NCBI GenBank assembly: GCA_037441225.1
Contig: JBBISU010000069.1
Span: 1-16,829, forward strand
Length of the DNA: 16,829 nucleotides
Direction of reading: 5' to 3'
Origin: JBBFMJ01 sp037441225
GTDB taxonomy: Bacteria; Acidobacteriota; Thermoanaerobaculia; UBA2201
Notes under the pieces: generated by a model
What the model was told of the DNA's origin: nothing
What the model saw: the letters and a program-made list of their open reading frames with translations, nothing else
Databases searched by the model: none
In this document: positions 7,719 through 14,310 of the stretch, one piece after another
How positions within the stretch are numbered: position 1 is the first letter of the stretch
Layout: every line of letters begins with the position of its first letter
Program-made: the position numbers and the translations under genes

Positions 7719-7790
7719 TGGGGAGTCGTCCAATTGGCAGGACATAAGACTCTGGATCTTAGTATCGGGGTTCGAATCCCTGCTCCCCAG
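7719..7790 (+). tRNA. tRNA-Gln (anticodon CTG)
   Basis: A complete 72-base cloverleaf. The acceptor stem TGGGGAG (7719-7725) pairs fully with CTCCCCA (7783-7789), with discriminator G at 7790. The D stem is GTCC/GGAC. The anticodon stem TAAGA/TCTTA closes the seven-base loop CTCTGGA, giving anticodon CTG at 7752-7754, which reads the Gln codon CAG. The variable loop has four bases. The T arm is CGGGG-TTCGAAT-CCCTG with one G-T pair. The weak U-A first pair is typical of bacterial tRNA-Gln. The 3' CCA is not encoded (TTT follows), so it must be added after transcription. The gene sits alone between atpB and the b' gene. Confidence 0.96.
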
Positions 7791-7812
7791 TTTAAACTTT
7801 AAATAATCATAG

Positions 7813-8364
7813 TTGAAATTTTCAAAAAAATATGTTAAAAATTTTAATCTTATGCATAGAGCAACTTTACCTGTAATTTTTATTATTTATCTCCTTCTTT
7901 TCTTTTTTCTTTTCAATCCTATGAAAGAAGGTAAAATACCTGTCTTTGACTTTTCTTTGTTTATTATGATTTTGATTTTTTGGGCTTCCTATTTCATATT
8001 AAAGAAAAATATCTTTGAACCCCTTTTAATGGTTTTAAAAGAAAGAGATGAATTTATTAAAAAAAAGGAAGAAATGTTTGAAGAAGCAATGGCACTTTTG
8101 AGGAAAAATCAAGAGGAATATGATAGGGAAATCCAACATTCAAGGGAAAAGGCAAGACAAGAATTTTTGGAATTTTCAAAAGCTTTAAAGGAAAAACAAA
8201 ATCAAGAACTGGCATATTTTAAAAAAGAATTGGAAGAAAAAATGAAAATTTCTTTAAAAAAGATAAGCAAAGAAAAAGAAGAAGCAAAAAGTTTAGTTGA
8301 AAAAAATATAATTTATTATTCACAGAAACTTGCAGATAGGATATTAAGAAAAAATGTGGAATGA
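7813..8364 (+). CDS. F1Fo ATP synthase b-type stator subunit (b'), with extra N-terminal hydrophobic segment
   Basis: One of two consecutive b-family genes. The protein has a membrane helix (about residues 45-63, FSLFIMILIFWASYFIL) followed by the b-family turn IFEPLLMVLKERDEFIKKKEE. A long, highly charged coiled coil then runs to the end, forming the peripheral stalk that holds F1 to Fo. Being first of the pair, it is best called b'. Unlike ordinary b subunits, a second hydrophobic stretch (20-34, VIFIIYLLLFFFLF) precedes the usual anchor. The start is uncertain. The TTG at 7813 gives 183 residues; the ATG at 7852 (residue 14) gives 170 and keeps both hydrophobic segments. Neither has a clear ribosome site. 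An ATG at 7832 is out of frame. The gene overlaps the following b gene by 11 bases. Confidence 0.8.
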   Translation: MKFSKKYVKNFNLMHRATLPVIFIIYLLLFFFLFNPMKEGKIPVFDFSLFIMILIFWASYFILKKNIFEPLLMVLKERDEFIKKKEEMFEEAMALLRKNQEEYDREIQHSREKARQEFLEFSKALKEKQNQELAYFKKELEEKMKISLKKISKEKEEAKSLVEKNIIYYSQKLADRILRKNVE

Positions 8365-8830
8365 AATTTTAAAGACAATCTTAAAAGCATTAAACCTGTT
8401 TATATTTTTTTACTTAATTTACTATTTTGCCAAAAAACCTATAATTGAATTTTTGAAAAATTATAAAAATGAGATATTAAAGAAAAAGGAAGATGCAATA
8501 GAAAAGGAAAAAGAAGCAGAAAATTTAAAGAGAACTGCTATGGATTTAAAAGAAAAACTTCAAAGGGATTTAAGGGAAATATCATTAAAATTTGAAGAGC
8601 TTAAAAAAGAAACAATGACAGAAGTGGAACTTGAAACTAAAAAAATAATGGAAAAACTTCAAAGAGAATATGAAAATTCTTTAAAGGAAGAAGAAGAAAA
8701 AGCAAAAGGAGAAATTTTAAATTTCCTTCAAAAAAGAGTTGTAAAAGAAACAGAAAATATATTAAATGAAAAAATGGACCTTGTTGAGCAAAAGAGATAC
8801 TTGATTAAAATATTAGGTGAGGAAAATTGA
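8354..8830 (+). CDS. atpF: F1Fo ATP synthase subunit b
   Basis: A 158-residue b subunit. A single N-terminal membrane helix (about 10-26, ALNLFIFFYLIYYFAKKP) is followed by IIEFLKNYKNEILKKKEDA. A heptad-rich charged coiled coil then reaches a C-terminal end (NEKMDLVEQKRYLIKIL) that should contact the delta subunit. Together with the preceding b' it would make a heterodimeric peripheral stalk, as known in cyanobacteria and some other bacteria. The length is typical. The ATG overlaps the b' gene by 11 bases and has only a weak purine stretch before it, so it is probably translationally coupled. It overlaps atpH by 4 bases. Confidence 0.92.
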   Translation: MWNEILKTILKALNLFIFFYLIYYFAKKPIIEFLKNYKNEILKKKEDAIEKEKEAENLKRTAMDLKEKLQRDLREISLKFEELKKETMTEVELETKKIMEKLQREYENSLKEEEEKAKGEILNFLQKRVVKETENILNEKMDLVEQKRYLIKILGEEN

Positions 8831-9360
8831 AAAAATTAGATTTGAAGTTCCTTGCAAGAGAAATTGCAAAAAATTTAACAAGATCTGATGAAAGTTTGGA
8901 ATATCTTAAAATGTTTTCTTTAATCTTTGAAAAGAAACCAGATGTTTTGGGACTCCTTTCAAATCCATTAATACCTTATAAAAAAAGGGAAGAAGTATTT
9001 TTAAAGGCAATGGAAATGTTAAATGTTCCTCCTGCTACAAAAGCAATTCTTTTCTCTTTATTTAAAGGCTATGGACTAAATTTAATTCCTCAAATATTAG
9101 AAGAAATTGAAAAAGAATTTTTAAAAATTAAAAATATAATCCCTGTTGAGGTTTATTTGCCTTTGGATTTTGATGAAAATTTAAAAGAAAAAATTTTAGT
9201 TTATCTTGAAAAGAAATTTGGAAAAAAGATTTTGCCAAACTTTAAAATAAAGCCAGAAATTATTGGTGGTTTTGAAGCAAAATCTGAAAGTTATCATATA
9301 ATTGCTTCACTTAAAGGCCAGCTTGAAACATTAAAGTTTAAGGAGGAAAAATGGGAATAG
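8827..9360 (+). CDS. atpH: F1Fo ATP synthase subunit delta
   Basis: The delta subunit (OSCP homologue) links the peripheral stalk to the top of the alpha/beta ring. The 177 residues match the family length. The N-terminal helical domain shows AREIAKNL and LGLLSNPLIPYKKREEVFLKA. The C-terminal domain has the conserved pattern KIKPEIIGGFEAK (KPELIGGF-type). The start is TTG at 8827 with AGGTGA at 8815-8820 at good spacing; no ATG lies near. It overlaps the b gene by 4 bases (TTGA) and atpA by 10. Confidence 0.93.
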   Translation: MKKLDLKFLAREIAKNLTRSDESLEYLKMFSLIFEKKPDVLGLLSNPLIPYKKREEVFLKAMEMLNVPPATKAILFSLFKGYGLNLIPQILEEIEKEFLKIKNIIPVEVYLPLDFDENLKEKILVYLEKKFGKKILPNFKIKPEIIGGFEAKSESYHIIASLKGQLETLKFKEEKWE

Positions 9361-10883
9361 ATGCTTTGAAAATTGCTTCTTTTATTGAAGATCAGTTAAA
9401 AAAATATGAGACAAAAGCAGAGCTTGAAGAGATTGGCACAGTTGTTTCAGTGGGAGATGGAATTGCAATAATCCATGGGCTTGAAAAGGTTATGGCAGGC
9501 GAAATGGTTGATTTTGGAGAAAATATTTATGGGCTTGCTTTAAATTTAGATGAGGACTCTATTGGCTGCGTTGTTATGGGAGAGGTTGAAAAGATAAAGG
9601 AAGGAGCAATTGTAAAAAGAACAAAAAGAATTTTGCAGGTCCCCGTTGGAGAATCGTTGATTGGAAGAGTTGTCAACCCCTTAGGTATTCCTTTGGATGG
9701 AAAAGGAGAAATTAAAACAAATAAATTTAACCCAGTTGAAAGATTAGCACCTGGTGTTGTGGATAGGTTAAAGGTAAACACGCCTCTTCAAACTGGAATA
9801 AAAGCAATTGATTCAATGATTCCAATTGGTAGGGGACAAAGAGAATTGATTATTGGTGATAGACAAACGGGAAAAACAGCTCTCTGCATTGATACAATAA
9901 TAAATCAAAAAGGCAAAAATGTAATATGTATTTATGTTGCAATTGGACAAAAAAAATCAACTGTTGCTCAAGTTATAAAAACATTAGAGGACTTTGGTGC
10001 AATGGAACACACAATAGTTGTATCTGCTACTGCCTCTGAGCCTTCTTCCCTTCAATACCTTGCACCCTATGCTGGTTGTGCAATGGGTGAGTATTTCAGA
10101 GATAATGGGATGGATGCCTTATGTATTTATGATGATTTATCAAAGCATGCTGCTGCTTATAGGGAAATTTCGCTTTTATTAAGAAGACCTCCTGGAAGGG
10201 AAGCATATCCAGGTGATGTATTCTATCTACATTCTCGTTTGCTTGAAAGGGCAGCAAAATTAGATGATAGATTGGGCGGAGGATCCCTTACTGCCCTTCC
10301 AATAATTGAAACACAAATGGGGGATATTTCTTCTTATATTCCAACAAATGTTATATCAATTACAGATGGTCAAATTTATCTTGAAACCGATTTGTTTTAT
10401 GCAGGTATAAGGCCTGCAATAAATGTAGGTCTTTCTGTTTCAAGGGTAGGGGGAAATGCACAAATTAGAGCAATGAGGAGGGTTGCAGGGACTTTGAGAT
10501 TGGAACTGGCACAATACAGAGAACTTGCTTCCTTTGCTCAATTTGGCTCAGATTTAGATAAGGCAACTTTAAGACAACTGGCAAGGGGTGAAAGGTTGAC
10601 AGAACTTTTAAAGCAACCACAATTTAAACCAATGGAAGTAGAATATCAAATATTGAGTATTTTTGCAGGGACAAAGGGCTTTTTAGATGGAATAAAAGTA
10701 TCTTATGTGAGAAACTTTGAAGAAGAATTGCATAAATATTTTAAAGAAGTAAAAGGTGATATTTTAAAAGAGATTAGAGAAAAGAAAGATATATCAAAGG
10801 AATTGGAAGAAAAAATGATAGAAGCATTAAAGGAATTTGGTTCTACTTTTTTGAAGGAAAATCCGGAGGCACAAGTTGCGTAA
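9351..10883 (+). CDS. atpA: F1Fo ATP synthase subunit alpha
   Basis: The non-catalytic nucleotide-binding subunit of F1, three copies per complex. The 510 residues are of normal length. The N-terminal beta barrel contains VGDGIAIIHGLEKVMAGE. The Walker A motif GDRQTGKT is at 169-176. CIYDDLSKHAAAYREISLLLRRPPGREAYPGDVFYLHSRLLERAAK is the family signature (about 258-303). The arginine finger that reaches the beta catalytic site is Arg 365 in SVSRVGGNAQ. The ATG start has a full AAGGAGG at 9340-9346. It overlaps atpH by 10 bases and atpG by 8. No missing key residue was seen. Confidence 0.98.
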   Translation: MGIDALKIASFIEDQLKKYETKAELEEIGTVVSVGDGIAIIHGLEKVMAGEMVDFGENIYGLALNLDEDSIGCVVMGEVEKIKEGAIVKRTKRILQVPVGESLIGRVVNPLGIPLDGKGEIKTNKFNPVERLAPGVVDRLKVNTPLQTGIKAIDSMIPIGRGQRELIIGDRQTGKTALCIDTIINQKGKNVICIYVAIGQKKSTVAQVIKTLEDFGAMEHTIVVSATASEPSSLQYLAPYAGCAMGEYFRDNGMDALCIYDDLSKHAAAYREISLLLRRPPGREAYPGDVFYLHSRLLERAAKLDDRLGGGSLTALPIIETQMGDISSYIPTNVISITDGQIYLETDLFYAGIRPAINVGLSVSRVGGNAQIRAMRRVAGTLRLELAQYRELASFAQFGSDLDKATLRQLARGERLTELLKQPQFKPMEVEYQILSIFAGTKGFLDGIKVSYVRNFEEELHKYFKEVKGDILKEIREKKDISKELEEKMIEALKEFGSTFLKENPEAQVA

Positions 10884-11721
10884 TTTAAGGGATATTAGAA
10901 GAAGAATAAAATCTGTAAAGTCAACCCAACAAATCACAAGGGCAATGAAGATGGTTTCTGCTGTGAGATTAAGGAAAGTGCAAGATAGATTAAACCAAAT
11001 AAAAAATTATGCTGAAAATCTTGATTGTTTATTTGAAAGAATTTTGCCTCTTTATAAAAAAATATCCCATCCATATTTTAGAAAAGATGGGGTAAAAAAA
11101 AGATTGGTTCTAATGGTTGCAGGGGATAGGGGGTTATGTGGCTCTTACAATTCAAAGATTTTTGAAGAATTTTTAAAATATGGAGGCAAAGTTAATTTAA
11201 CAACCATTCCAGTTGGTGCAAGGACAATTTCTTTTATTAAAAAATATAATTTTGAAATTGTGTCTTCTTTTTCAAATATCTTTAAGGATTTAGAAAAAAT
11301 TCCATACAAAGAAATTTTTAGTTTAATTGAAAAACAATTTTCTGCTGGTGAAGTTCAAGAGGTCTTTGTTTTATCCCAAAGGTTTCAATCAATGGGTAAA
11401 ACACCAATTATGTTTGAAAAACTTTTACCCTTAGAAACTAAAATAGAAGAGCCAGAAATAGATTATATTTTTGATCCGCCTTTTATTGAAATTTCTTCAG
11501 AGATTTTAAGAAGATATTTTGAAGCAAAAATCCTTCAAATTTTAATTGAGGCATATCTTTCTGAACAATTTGCAAGGATGGTTGCAATGGAATTAGCAAC
11601 AAAAAATGCAGAAGATATGATTCAATCACTTACTTTACTTTATAATAGAATGCGCCAAGCATCAATTACAAAAGAATTGATTGAAATTGTTTCAGGCGCT
11701 GAAAGTATAAGGAGGAAATAA
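10876..11721 (+). CDS. atpG: F1Fo ATP synthase subunit gamma
   Basis: The central rotating shaft of F1. The 281 residues are within the family range. The N-terminal helix reads RDIRRRIKSVKSTQQITRAMKMVSAVRLRK, the central Rossmann-like part contains MVAGDRGLCGSYNSKIF, and the C-terminal helix has RMRQASITKELIEIVSGAESI. The N- and C-terminal helices form the coiled coil that turns inside the alpha/beta ring. Start is TTG at 10876, preceded by CGGAGG at 10864-10869 with six bases between. This start gives the usual MRNLRDIRRRI beginning. The gene overlaps atpA by 8 bases and is one base from atpD. Confidence 0.97.
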   Translation: MRNLRDIRRRIKSVKSTQQITRAMKMVSAVRLRKVQDRLNQIKNYAENLDCLFERILPLYKKISHPYFRKDGVKKRLVLMVAGDRGLCGSYNSKIFEEFLKYGGKVNLTTIPVGARTISFIKKYNFEIVSSFSNIFKDLEKIPYKEIFSLIEKQFSAGEVQEVFVLSQRFQSMGKTPIMFEKLLPLETKIEEPEIDYIFDPPFIEISSEILRRYFEAKILQILIEAYLSEQFARMVAMELATKNAEDMIQSLTLLYNRMRQASITKELIEIVSGAESIRRK

Positions 11722-11722
11722 T

Positions 11723-13219
11723 ATGGAAAAAAGTGAAGGGAAAGTTATAAGAATTGTAGGTCCTGTTATAGATGTTGCTTTTAAACCAGAAGAAGTACCT
11801 GAAATATATAGTGCTGTTTATGTGGATTATGAAATTCAAGAGGCAGGAATTAATATAAAAGTTGTATCAGAAGTTGCTCAACATTTAGGTGATGGAGTTG
11901 TAAGGTGCGTTGCATTGCAACCAACAGATGGAATGCAAAGGGGGATAAAAGCAATAACTTATCACAAACCAATTACAATCCCTGTCGGAAAAGAAACATT
12001 GGGAAGGGTTTTAAATGTAATAGGTGAACCAGTTGATGGTTTAGGTGAAGTAAAAGCAGAAGAATATTTACCAATTCACAGGAAAGCACCACCCTTAGAA
12101 GAGCAATCCACAGAAACAGTTATGTTTGAAACAGGTATTAAAGTAATTGACCTTTTAGAACCCTATACAAAAGGAGGAAAAACAGGGCTTTTTGGTGGTG
12201 CAGGTGTTGGAAAAACAGTTCTGATTATGGAACTGATTAATAATGTTGCCTTAAAACATGGTGGTTTTTCTGTTTTTTCTGGTGTTGGAGAAAGGACAAG
12301 AGAAGGGAATGATTTGTGGTTAGAGATGCAAGAAGCAGGAGTAATAGCAGTTGAAAAGGATGAAAAAGGACATATAAAAAGAGATGAAAAAGGAAGGATT
12401 AAGCTGATTCAAGGGAAGTCAAAGGTTGCTTTAATATATGGGCAAATGACAGAACCCCCTGGCGCTCGTTTAAGGGTTGGGCTTACTGGCTTAACTGTTG
12501 CAGAATATTTTAGAGATTATGGCGGACAGGATGTGCTTTTATTTATAGATAATATATTCAGGTTTGTCCAGGCAGGTTCTGAGGTTTCTGCCCTTTTAGG
12601 CAGGATGCCTTCTGCTGTTGGTTATCAGCCAAATTTGGCAACAGAGATGGGGGAACTTCAGGAGAGGATTACATCAACAAAAAAGGGCTCAATAACTTCA
12701 GTTCAAGCAATTTATGTTCCAGCAGATGATTTAACAGATCCAGCTCCGGCTACAACCTTTGCCCATTTAGATGCTACAACTGTCTTATCAAGGCAAATAG
12801 CAGAGCTTGGGATTTATCCAGCTGTGGATCCCCTGGCTTCTACATCAAAGATTTTGGATCCAAGGATAATTGGAGATGAACATTACAGGGTTGCAAGAAA
12901 AGTTCAAGAAATACTACAAAGGTACAAGGATTTGCAGGACATTATTGCAATCTTGGGCATGGAAGAGTTATCCGATGAGGATAAATTAGTTGTTGCAAGG
13001 GCAAGGAAAATTCAAAGGTTTTTATCCCAGCCCTTCCATGTAGCAGAACAGTTTACTGGACTTAAAGGAAAATATATAAAAGTTCAAGATACAATTGAAG
13101 GATTTAAAGAAATAATTGAAGGAAAATGTGATGAGCTGCCAGAACAGGCATTTTATATGGTTGGCTCAATTGATGAGGTTTATGAAAAAGCAGAAATGAT
13201 AAAGAAGGAATTATTTTAA
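11723..13219 (+). CDS. atpD: F1Fo ATP synthase subunit beta
   Basis: The catalytic subunit, three per complex. The Walker A motif GGAGVGKT is at 158-165, the catalytic Glu is at 190 in GVGERTREGNDL, and the signature IFRFVQAGSEVSALLGRMPSAVGYQP starts at 278. DPAPATTFAHLDATTVLSR is at 339-357 and the DELSEED-type loop is MEELSDED (413-420). At 498 residues it is longer than most bacterial beta chains (about 460-480). The extra length lies at about 208-233, between EMQEAGVI and VALIYGQMTEPPGAR. It is a basic, charged insert containing an 8-residue tandem repeat (KDEKGHIK, RDEKGRIK). The ATG has AAGGAGG at 7 nt. The stop codon shares one base with the atpC start (TAATG). Confidence 0.98.
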   Translation: MEKSEGKVIRIVGPVIDVAFKPEEVPEIYSAVYVDYEIQEAGINIKVVSEVAQHLGDGVVRCVALQPTDGMQRGIKAITYHKPITIPVGKETLGRVLNVIGEPVDGLGEVKAEEYLPIHRKAPPLEEQSTETVMFETGIKVIDLLEPYTKGGKTGLFGGAGVGKTVLIMELINNVALKHGGFSVFSGVGERTREGNDLWLEMQEAGVIAVEKDEKGHIKRDEKGRIKLIQGKSKVALIYGQMTEPPGARLRVGLTGLTVAEYFRDYGGQDVLLFIDNIFRFVQAGSEVSALLGRMPSAVGYQPNLATEMGELQERITSTKKGSITSVQAIYVPADDLTDPAPATTFAHLDATTVLSRQIAELGIYPAVDPLASTSKILDPRIIGDEHYRVARKVQEILQRYKDLQDIIAILGMEELSDEDKLVVARARKIQRFLSQPFHVAEQFTGLKGKYIKVQDTIEGFKEIIEGKCDELPEQAFYMVGSIDEVYEKAEMIKKELF

Positions 13220-13614
13220 TGTTACAATTAAAGGTAATATTAAAAGAAAAAAAATTAATTGATGAAGAAGTGGAAGAAGTATATTTGCCCTGTGTAACTG
13301 GGGAAATTGGGGTTTTGCAGGGTCACAGGCCCTTAATTGCTTTATTGGATGTTGGGCTTTTGCATTATTTAAAGGAAGGCAAGAAATATTTTATTGGTAT
13401 ATCAGAAGGTCTTGCAGAGGTCTTAAATGACAATATAAATGTCTTTGCAGATGAAATAATTTTTAAAGAAAGAATAAAGGAAGAGGAAGAAAAGGAAGCC
13501 CTTTTAAAAGCAGAAGAAAGTTTAAAGCATCTGTCAGGTAAAGAGTTAGAGGAAGCAAAGAAAAGAATAAAAAAAGCAAAAATCTCTCTTCAGCTTTTGA
13601 AATCTTCTTATTAA
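13219..13614 (+). CDS. atpC: F1Fo ATP synthase subunit epsilon
   Basis: The epsilon subunit sits at the foot of the gamma shaft and can inhibit ATP hydrolysis. The N-terminal beta sandwich is clear: VEEVYLPCVTGEIGVLQGHRPLIALLDVG is the family signature, followed by YFIGISEGLAEVLNDNINVFADE. The C-terminal part (about 85-131) is a highly charged helical hairpin. The 131 residues are normal. The start ATG overlaps the atpD stop by one base, with GAAGGAA about 8 nt upstream. It is the last ATP synthase gene. The following gene begins 49 bases later, and no convincing terminator lies between them. Confidence 0.93.
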   Translation: MLQLKVILKEKKLIDEEVEEVYLPCVTGEIGVLQGHRPLIALLDVGLLHYLKEGKKYFIGISEGLAEVLNDNINVFADEIIFKERIKEEEEKEALLKAEESLKHLSGKELEEAKKRIKKAKISLQLLKSSY

Positions 13615-13663
13615 AGCTTCAGAATAATATATTTAAAATTCCATAATAAAAGGAGGTGGAAAT

Positions 13664-14239
13664 ATGTTTTACTACAATGAAATTGCAAAGGAGTGGGATA
13701 GATTAAACTCTCTCTCAAAAGAAGAAGCAGAGGAACTGGATTCATCAATTGAAGAGGGGGTTTTTCAGTCCTTTAATCAGTTTACTCATCAATTGATAAA
13801 CTTTTTAATAGAAATATTTCCAGAGATAGAAGAATTTTCTGAAAATGAAGTTGAAAAAATCAAAAGGGCAATATCAAATTCTGTATTATCTGGGTATCTT
13901 ATTTATATTGCTTACCAAAATATTGCAGACATTGAAAGGAAAAAGGAAATAAAAGGGATCCAATATAACCCAACTTTAAGGGAAGAATATAATGATATTG
14001 TAGCCCCCAATGAGCCCAATGCAAAAAGCATTGCTTTTAACAAATTGCTTGATGAAGAACCTGCCATAGAGCTTCTCTTTGAAAAGGTTTCTTCCATTGA
14101 AATGAATATACTTAAAAAAAACTATCCTGAAATAAAAGAAATTCCTTTTAAAATAGGGTATATGATAAAAGATTTATTAGTAAAAGCTGTATTTATGGGT
14201 TTTGCTGTTGGTTATTCAGAAAATAGTTTAAAAAGTTAA
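13664..14239 (+). CDS. unrecognised acidic helical protein downstream of atpC
   Basis: I do not recognise this 191-residue protein. It has no signal peptide and no convincing membrane segment, and is predicted by eye to be mostly alpha-helical and acidic at the N-terminus (LSKEEAEELDSSIEEGVFQSF). Two moderately hydrophobic helices are seen (LIYIAYQNIADIE near 87-99 and AVFMGFAVGYSE near 175-186). It has no Cys and no motif I can link to a catalytic site. The ATG is preceded by AAAAGGAGGTG at ideal spacing, the best Shine-Dalgarno match in the window, which suggests strong translation. It lies 49 bases after atpC and may share the ATP synthase transcript. The next gene has its own promoter 13 bases after this stop. 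The frame is clean and its codon use resembles its neighbours, so it is a real gene. Confidence 0.75.
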   Translation: MFYYNEIAKEWDRLNSLSKEEAEELDSSIEEGVFQSFNQFTHQLINFLIEIFPEIEEFSENEVEKIKRAISNSVLSGYLIYIAYQNIADIERKKEIKGIQYNPTLREEYNDIVAPNEPNAKSIAFNKLLDEEPAIELLFEKVSSIEMNILKKNYPEIKEIPFKIGYMIKDLLVKAVFMGFAVGYSENSLKS

Positions 14240-14251
14240 AAAAAATTGCAC

Positions 14252-14280
14252 TTGACAAAAGGAGTTTTTTAAATTAAAAT
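14252..14280 (+). promoter_or_regulatory. sigma70-type promoter of the OmpA-like gene
   Basis: A perfect TTGACA (14252-14257), a 17-base spacer, and TAAAAT (14275-14280) form a near-consensus promoter. The predicted start is about 14287, giving a leader of roughly 24 bases with AAGGAGAGG (14298-14306) before the ATG at 14311. This should make the OmpA-like gene a strong, independent transcription unit. Confidence 0.8.
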
Positions 14281-14310
14281 TTTTATTGATTTTTATTAAG
14301 GAGAGGATAT

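Noticed and set aside
7791..7812. Attachment site at the 3' end of tRNA-Gln
   Set aside because: No integrase gene and no repeated copy of the tRNA 3' end is present in the window; the downstream genes are core ATP synthase genes.
9527..9781. Minus-strand frame of 84 codons inside atpA
   Set aside because: It lies fully inside a secure, highly conserved gene and has no sign of independent expression.
13591..13660. Terminator after atpC
   Set aside because: Only a four-base-pair stem (TTCA/TGAA) can be drawn, inside the coding end, with no T run; it is too weak to call.
13912..14097. Minus-strand frame inside the orphan gene, with a hydrophobic stretch
   Set aside because: It has no ribosome site; the sense frame is longer, with an ideal ribosome site. 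It is probably a shadow of codon composition.
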